47,859 nt of DNA from an archaeon (GTDB lineage: Archaea; Nanobdellota; Nanobdellia; Woesearchaeales; GW2011-AR15). Shown one piece after another: positions 43,078 to 47,859 of the stretch. The translations under genes were made by a program, and so were the position numbers. Each line of letters starts with the position of its first letter. The stretch's first letter is position 1. The notes under the pieces were generated by a model. The model saw only the letters and a program-made list of their open reading frames with translations, ran no database searches and was not told the DNA's origin. Location: the NCBI GenBank assembly GCA_018657065.1, contig JABHXU010000007.1:1-47859 (forward strand), written 5' to 3'.

Positions 43078-43811
43078 TTTTTATTTTTCTCTATCCAGTT
43101 TATTGCATCAGGCAATAATTTTTTTAAATATATGCCATTAGTCATTTCTTTACTTAGATTATGGTCACTACCTTTTTCAAAAATAAATTTCTTTTTTGAT
43201 TTAATATAATATTCTAGTTTTTTTGATTGTGATACAGGAACACTTGGGTCATTTAAGATATGATACACATAAACAGGACAAGTTATACTTTTACATGAGT
43301 TGTAAATCCTATGTTTTAAATATTCTAAAACAAATTTGAATTTAGTAAAAATTCCAACGTTTCGTTTTTTAGTTTGGTTTGAATAAATTTTATGAGTTTT
43401 TTTTCTTAAAGCTAAATTTATCATATTAGTTGCAGGATTAAATAGTATAATTCCTTTCACTTTTTTATTTGTAGAAGCATCTAATAACGCTAAGTGGGCT
43501 CCAAAACTTACTCCAAAAAAATAAATTTCTTTGAAATATTTCATAGCATAATTTAAGACCAAATCTTTATCATGTAAAAAAGTTGATAAAGATTGTTTAG
43601 TAAAAATTCCTTTGCTTTTACCATGAGCACTATAATCAAAAGTGATTACAGAATATTTTTTTTTAATTAAATATTGTTTTGTTTTTATCATATGTAACTG
43701 AGAAGAATTTCCAAACATTCCATGAAATAAAATATAAACTTTATTTGATGAGTTTTTAATTAATTCTACATGTAAATCTATTCCTTGATTGTTTTTTAAT
43801 TTTAGTTTCAT
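43074..43811 (-). CDS. Alpha/beta hydrolase (serine hydrolase)
   Basis: The protein has 245 residues. The oxyanion region HGMFGNSS is near residue 30, the nucleophile is S102 in FGVSFGAH, an acid residue lies in LNDPSVP, and the catalytic His is in GSDHNLSKE. Members hydrolyse esters, lipids or peptides; the substrate is unknown. It shares one base with the Pelota stop and overlaps the transporter start. Confidence 0.85.
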   Translation of the reverse strand: MKLKLKNNQGIDLHVELIKNSSNKVYILFHGMFGNSSQLHMIKTKQYLIKKKYSVITFDYSAHGKSKGIFTKQSLSTFLHDKDLVLNYAMKYFKEIYFFGVSFGAHLALLDASTNKKVKGIILFNPATNMINLALRKKTHKIYSNQTKKRNVGIFTKFKFVLEYLKHRIYNSCKSITCPVYVYHILNDPSVPVSQSKKLEYYIKSKKKFIFEKGSDHNLSKEMTNGIYLKKLLPDAINWIEKNKK

Positions 43812-44866
43812 TATATTTTATACCTTAAAATAGATCCAATACCACCAAGACCATCAAGTTTTTTTCCACCAGAATGTTCAGAACTAATTAAATGAATTTT
43901 TCCTTGCATTGATTCAACTTTTCTCATCAAAAAATCAATTTCTTCAAATTTCTCCTCTTGTCTTTTTTTATGAATCAAATCATCAGTTATTAGCAAATCA
44001 GAAACAGCGCCTAAATCAATTGCTTTTTTAACTTCTTTTAATCCATATTCTGCTTTTCCATTTTTTCCAATTTCTTCAAGTAATTTTTCAACTTCTTTAA
44101 TTTCTGATGCAAATTTTTCCTGTTTTAATACTGTTTGAACTTCAGGTCTTTTTATTACCTCATTTATTCCATTTGAGCCTACAGCAGAACATGTAGCATA
44201 AACAATCTTTTTTTTAATTGGATCTTTCATGATTTTTTGAATATATTCTTTCCAAAAACCTGGACTTGCAATTATAATATTAGAAAAATTGTATTTTGCA
44301 TCATATTCTTCTAAAACTTTTTTTATTTGTGGATAAAAATCACTACTTTCAGTTTTTACATCTGCTTTTTTAGCAACATTTCCTTTTATTTGACTAATTA
44401 GTTCAAACCCGTATTTTTTTAACATTGCAAAATAAGCTTCATCTCGATCATGAACACATATTAAGATTTTTGAATGTGTGTCTTTAGCAGATTCTTCAAT
44501 TTTATCAATTTGATATTTTAAAAAAGAGGCTTTTTGTAAAGAAAATTCAGAACCTTCTTCAAGATTTATGGTGTGATGATCTCCAAGAGGAATATCTTCA
44601 GGACCACCTTTTATTATTCCAGATATTCTAAAGACATTTGTATATTTTGAAAATTCAAATTTTTCAATTTCAATAGCTAAATATACTGCTCTTTTAATCA
44701 CTTTTTTATTTCTGTCAGTATCTTCACCAAGCTTAATCTTTCTATATGTTTTTGCCTTAATTATATCAGATTTGTCAATAATATAAGATGTATACCAAAG
44801 ATCATCTAAATTTTCTATTTTTAATTTTATAAAACCTTTTTTATAGTCCTTTTTTATTATCTTCAT
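43811..44866 (-). CDS. pelA: Pelota/Dom34 mRNA surveillance factor
   Basis: The protein has 351 residues. The N-terminal SM-like domain (NLDDLWYTSYII, KAKTYRKIKLGED), the central domain with ASPGFWKEY where eRF1 has GGQ, and the C-terminal L7Ae-like domain (LLITDDLIHKKR) match Pelota. It rescues stalled ribosomes together with ABCE1 and aEF1A-type GTPases, and is a marker of archaea and eukaryotes. The TATA-like box upstream is shared with the divergent gene. Confidence 0.95.
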   Translation of the reverse strand: MKIIKKDYKKGFIKLKIENLDDLWYTSYIIDKSDIIKAKTYRKIKLGEDTDRNKKVIKRAVYLAIEIEKFEFSKYTNVFRISGIIKGGPEDIPLGDHHTINLEEGSEFSLQKASFLKYQIDKIEESAKDTHSKILICVHDRDEAYFAMLKKYGFELISQIKGNVAKKADVKTESSDFYPQIKKVLEEYDAKYNFSNIIIASPGFWKEYIQKIMKDPIKKKIVYATCSAVGSNGINEVIKRPEVQTVLKQEKFASEIKEVEKLLEEIGKNGKAEYGLKEVKKAIDLGAVSDLLITDDLIHKKRQEEKFEEIDFLMRKVESMQGKIHLISSEHSGGKKLDGLGGIGSILRYKI

Positions 44867-44886
44867 ATTGAGCTAAAAGATGAAAA

Positions 44887-44898
44887 GATTTAAATATC
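44887..44898. promoter_or_regulatory. Single symmetric TATA-like box serving two divergent genes
   Basis: GATTTAAATATC contains the palindrome ATTTAAAT. It is the only good box in the 54 bases between pelA (ATG at 44866, minus) and the next gene (ATG at 44921, plus), and lies about 26 and 29 nt from the two ATGs. A two-way promoter is inferred. Confidence 0.5.
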
Positions 44899-44920
44899 TA
44901 ATTACCTGTTTTTAGTGATT

Positions 44921-46123
44921 ATGAAAAAAGCGCAGCTTACTAATTTAAATCCTCAGTCAATGGCATCCCTTTTGATTTTCATCATAGGTTTAGTACTTGT
45001 TATCTACATAATGTTTTTACCTCCAGATGATAGAGCATTATTATTAGAACAAAATCGGTCTGATTTAGACGGAGATGGAGTAAAAGATATTAAAGAAATT
45101 ATATCAGTTTTAATGACAAAAGAACCAGGGAGACTTACAAATTTAGCAGAGAACCAAGTTATTCAAGATTTACCTTCTTTTAATTTATTTACAAGAACAG
45201 ATGCAGCTTCTTTAATTGATTTTGATTCAATTTATATTAAAAAATCTCTTTTTGAGGAGCAACAAAGAAATATTACTTTTAGAATAAATGACTTTGAAAA
45301 CACAGCTAATTATATTTTATCTTTGACAGCACCAACACATAGAGGAATTTTAACAATAGTTTTGAATGGTAATATTTTAATGAGTAGAGAAGTATCAACT
45401 TCGTCCCCAGCACCTATAAGATTACCTAAAGATTATTTACAAGAAGAAAATTATATGGTGTTTAAAGTGTCGGGTCCTGGAATTGAATTTTGGAAAAGTA
45501 ATGAATTCATTATGGAGAACATGAAAATTACTGCAGATATTACAGACAAAAGTTCTCAAGAAAACATTCAATCTTTTTATGTATCTGAACAAGAAAAAGA
45601 TAATTTAGAATCATTTGAGCTTAGATTTGTAGCAGATTGTAAAGCAGCAAATTCAGGTCCAATTGAAATTTATCTTAATAAAAGATTAGTTTACAATAGT
45701 GTTCCAGATTGTGGTACAAAAATACTAGTGCCAAAAGTTGATGGGAGCAGGATAAATCAAGGAGAAAATGATTTACTTTTTAGAGTTGAAAAAGGAAATT
45801 ATTTACTTTATGGATTGGAAACAACATACAACCTAAAAGAACCTATTTTCCCAACATATTATTTCCAGCTTGATGATAAAAACTTTAAAAAAATTGAAGA
45901 TGATGATGCAGATATTAATGTAACAATTATCTTCCCTAACAGTGTTGACCGAAAAAAAGGCATTATTTTAATTAATGATTATATAACTGAAGTTGATACT
46001 TATGAATCAGAATATAGTAGAAATATTGATCCTTTTGTTAGAAAAAACAACAATGCTATTGAAATTAGACCTAAAACAGATAAACTTGATATTACAGAAC
46101 TAAAAATCATTTTAGCAGAGTAA
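44921..46123 (+). CDS. Membrane-anchored extracellular protein with EF-hand-like loop, unrecognised
   Basis: About 400 residues from the ATG at 44921; a GTG two codons upstream is possible but would fall closer to the TATA box. One membrane helix lies at about 15-33. It is followed by DLDGDGVKD (48-56), a calcium-loop pattern of the EF-hand/dockerin type with D48, D50, D52 and D56. The remaining 340 residues look like repeated beta-sandwich domains (LTAPTHRGILTIVLNG and similar), as in archaeal surface proteins. It precedes another membrane protein with beta-rich tail, so they may work together. Function is unknown. Confidence 0.65.
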   Translation: MKKAQLTNLNPQSMASLLIFIIGLVLVIYIMFLPPDDRALLLEQNRSDLDGDGVKDIKEIISVLMTKEPGRLTNLAENQVIQDLPSFNLFTRTDAASLIDFDSIYIKKSLFEEQQRNITFRINDFENTANYILSLTAPTHRGILTIVLNGNILMSREVSTSSPAPIRLPKDYLQEENYMVFKVSGPGIEFWKSNEFIMENMKITADITDKSSQENIQSFYVSEQEKDNLESFELRFVADCKAANSGPIEIYLNKRLVYNSVPDCGTKILVPKVDGSRINQGENDLLFRVEKGNYLLYGLETTYNLKEPIFPTYYFQLDDKNFKKIEDDDADINVTIIFPNSVDRKKGIILINDYITEVDTYESEYSRNIDPFVRKNNNAIEIRPKTDKLDITELKIILAE

Positions 46124-46124
46124 G

Positions 46125-46135
46125 ATTTATATAGA
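46125..46135 (+). promoter_or_regulatory. TATA-like box of the last gene
   Basis: ATTTATATAGA is centred about 28 nt before the ATG at 46158, directly after the stop of the preceding gene. Confidence 0.5.
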
Positions 46136-46157
46136 TTTATTTCTATGTTTTTATTAG

Positions 46158-47859
46158 ATGAGTGAAGAGGTTTCTAAAAGTGAAAAAGTTGAACCAGGAT
46201 TTCCATTAGCAGGAAGTATGTGGGTTCCTTTTTTAGTAGCTGTTTTATTAATGATTGTAGAAGGTGCTATGGGATATCAAAGTTGGGCTTTTACTTCTGA
46301 TGGATTAACTAAAGCATGGTTATTAAATTGGAAACAATGGATCACTGTTGGTTCAGGCATATCTGCGATTATTGCTCTTGCAGTTTTTAGAGGCTTTCAT
46401 GAATTTGTTAGTGATTGGAAACAATTATTTCTTCCAACCTTTTTTGTACTTGTATTTATTACACTTGGAGGTCCTATAGCTCTTCTCCATATTCTTGGAA
46501 CTGGTCTAGTTTTTTTTACTACACCAATGGGAAATAGGTCATTTATCAAAGAATACAATTCTGCTGTTGTTATTTCTGCTTTAGATTTTATTATTTTTGG
46601 ACTAATTTTAATGTTTTGGGGAGCAGATAAAACCATGCTTGCGGCAAGATATATCTGGAACATTAATCTTATGTTTGTTTGTGGATATGGATTACAGTTT
46701 CAACAAAAAGGTGCTTTAAAAGTTGTCATGGGTATAATTTTGGGAACAATGGTGTTTTTAGTAGTTTTTATTACTCCCCTTACGGCATCATATATAAAAC
46801 ATATAAATACTGTAGGTCCTGCAGAGCTTACAAATAGTATAGCCTTTGCTTTTTTAGATACTTCAAGCAATTTTATGAATTATCTTAAAACAGGTTCACA
46901 CGGAGTATCTCAATTATTTAATATGTCACAGTATTCGGGTGGCGGGAGCTCTGAAGAACCCGAAGATCCCCAAGGATTATATTTAAAAGAATTAGATCAG
47001 GGAGATAGACCTTTTAGAACAGGGTCAAAAGTTTATGCAACAGCAATGCTTGAAGCAAAAACTCTTGAAGATCCTATTGTAGCTCAAGTTATTTGTTATA
47101 CAACAATGGAAAATGATTTAGGTGATGAAGAAGCAGTTATGGGAAAAACAAATGGAAATATAGGAGCAACACAATTCACAATTATTTCTTTTTCTCAACA
47201 TACGGTAAGATGTTCATTTGATCAGTTACCTGAAGGAGATTATGAAATTTATTTTAATGCTACTTTTGATTTTGCTGCAGAAATTAGAATGAAATTGTAT
47301 TTAATGGATAGAGAAAGATTACTTAATGATCAAGTAAGTTTAGAAAATAAAGGGCAAGATTCTAGTTCTGAAAATGTGTTGAAAAGGATTTATGATATTG
47401 ATGATACAGATCCAGAGCCAATTTATACATCTGGTCCAATAAAATTACAATTAGGTACTGATAATTTACCTATTGACATTGGTGCTGGGACAATTCGTCA
47501 AAGCCAATATAGTTTAATTGTTGAAAATGATTGGGATAAAGGAGGAAGAATTGATAAATTCAATAATATTTATATTAAAATTCCTGACACTTTTGCTCTA
47601 TCAAATCCTGCTGATAGTTGTGATTTGCCTGCAAGTATAACAAATGAACAATTTGAAAAAGGATTTAAAACATATAAATTGGATCTTGATGATCGATTTA
47701 CAAATATTAAAGACGCCATAGGTGTATCATGTATGATGGATTTAACGAGTAATAGTTTAGATCCTACACCAATAACAATAAGATATGTCAAAGCATATGT
47801 AGATTATACTTATGTTATGCAAGAGAAAACTGAAGTTGAAGTTGAAGGGAGAGGAACAA
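46158..47859 (+). CDS. Large membrane protein with extracellular tail, 3' end outside the window (partial)
   Basis: An open frame of 567 codons runs from the ATG to the last base without a stop. After a 17-residue acidic start come about six membrane segments: WVPFLVAVLLMIVEG, WITVGSGISAIIALAVF, FFVLVFITLGGPIALL, ISALDFIIFGLILMFWG, IWNINLMFVCGYGL and VVMGIILGTMVFLVVF. A linker with SGGGSSEEPEDP and a large beta-rich domain follow, probably outside the cell. I do not recognise a family. It follows the preceding gene by 34 bases in the same direction and may form a surface complex with it. Confidence 0.7.
   Translation, partial: MSEEVSKSEKVEPGFPLAGSMWVPFLVAVLLMIVEGAMGYQSWAFTSDGLTKAWLLNWKQWITVGSGISAIIALAVFRGFHEFVSDWKQLFLPTFFVLVFITLGGPIALLHILGTGLVFFTTPMGNRSFIKEYNSAVVISALDFIIFGLILMFWGADKTMLAARYIWNINLMFVCGYGLQFQQKGALKVVMGIILGTMVFLVVFITPLTASYIKHINTVGPAELTNSIAFAFLDTSSNFMNYLKTGSHGVSQLFNMSQYSGGGSSEEPEDPQGLYLKELDQGDRPFRTGSKVYATAMLEAKTLEDPIVAQVICYTTMENDLGDEEAVMGKTNGNIGATQFTIISFSQHTVRCSFDQLPEGDYEIYFNATFDFAAEIRMKLYLMDRERLLNDQVSLENKGQDSSSENVLKRIYDIDDTDPEPIYTSGPIKLQLGTDNLPIDIGAGTIRQSQYSLIVENDWDKGGRIDKFNNIYIKIPDTFALSNPADSCDLPASITNEQFEKGFKTYKLDLDDRFTNIKDAIGVSCMMDLTSNSLDPTPITIRYVKAYVDYTYVMQEKTEVEVEGRGT

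Noticed and set aside
46397-46663. Minus-strand frame inside the last gene
   Set aside because: The plus frame is continuous from 46158 to the window end with clear membrane segments; the minus frame is a shadow.
1-47859. CRISPR arrays, insertion sequences, tRNA and rRNA genes
   Set aside because: No regularly spaced repeats, no transposase reading frame and no tRNA- or rRNA-like stretches were seen in the short intergenic gaps. A tRNA scan could still confirm this.

Overview
The window looks like a piece of an AT-rich archaeal chromosome, most likely from the DPANN group (Woesearchaeota-like). The archaeal call rests on ribosomal proteins L34e and L14e, Pelota, a Hef-type helicase/nuclease, archaeal topoisomerase I, HerA and NurA, a TrmB-type regulator, ADP-forming acyl-CoA synthetase subunits, an EMC3-like DUF106 insertase and an archaeal-style promoter layout. 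Many first genes of transcription units have a TATA-like box centred about 24-30 nt before the ATG and almost no leader. The lineage within archaea is an inference from gene content and style. No rRNA, tRNA, CRISPR array or insertion sequence was seen, and no gene-free gap exceeds about 140 bases.

Region 1 (1 to about 23.9 kb) is a surface-glycan island. It opens with the 3' part of a polytopic membrane protein. Next comes a phosphonate cassette on the plus strand: a Fom1-like fusion of cytidylyltransferase and PEP mutase, a fusion of phosphonopyruvate decarboxylase and iron-type alcohol dehydrogenase, a fusion of LicC/PntC-like nucleotidyltransferase and glycosyltransferase, and a flippase. 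Read together, these would make 2-hydroxyethylphosphonate, activate it with CTP and place it on a glycan. A sugar-modifying block follows: a Gfo/Idh oxidoreductase, a NovU-like C-methyltransferase, a cupin, a UXS-like epimerase, a methyltransferase and two GT4 enzymes.

A tight minus-strand operon then runs from about 23.94 kb down to 14.68 kb. In transcription order it holds an SxtJ-like small membrane protein, an ornithine-carbamoyltransferase-like enzyme, a NodU/TobZ-type O-carbamoyltransferase fused to a DUF5989 tail, a GT4, a serine-acetyltransferase-like enzyme, a GT9 heptosyltransferase-like enzyme, a heptose nucleotidyltransferase, a heptose-7-phosphate kinase fused to GmhA, GmhB, and a CgeB-like glycosyltransferase. 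This is an essentially complete nucleotide-heptose pathway, a bacterial hallmark, rewired by gene fusion. The HldD epimerase is not seen.

Region 2 (about 24 to 47.9 kb) is mostly archaeal housekeeping: HerA, an AsnB-like synthetase, a PfkB sugar kinase, NurA, topoisomerase I, ScpB with an unidentified partner, a stand-alone Lrp/AsnC effector domain, Hef, a divergent PLP-fold protein, a DUF106 insertase, L34e, L14e, a TrmB regulator, the ADP-forming acyl-CoA synthetase pair, an EamA transporter, an alpha/beta hydrolase and Pelota. The window ends with two large predicted surface or membrane proteins of unknown function, the second cut by the window edge. Two small genes absent from a simple long-ORF view were found by reading the minus strand: a single-span membrane protein (26901-27050) and a zinc-ribbon protein (31399-31551).
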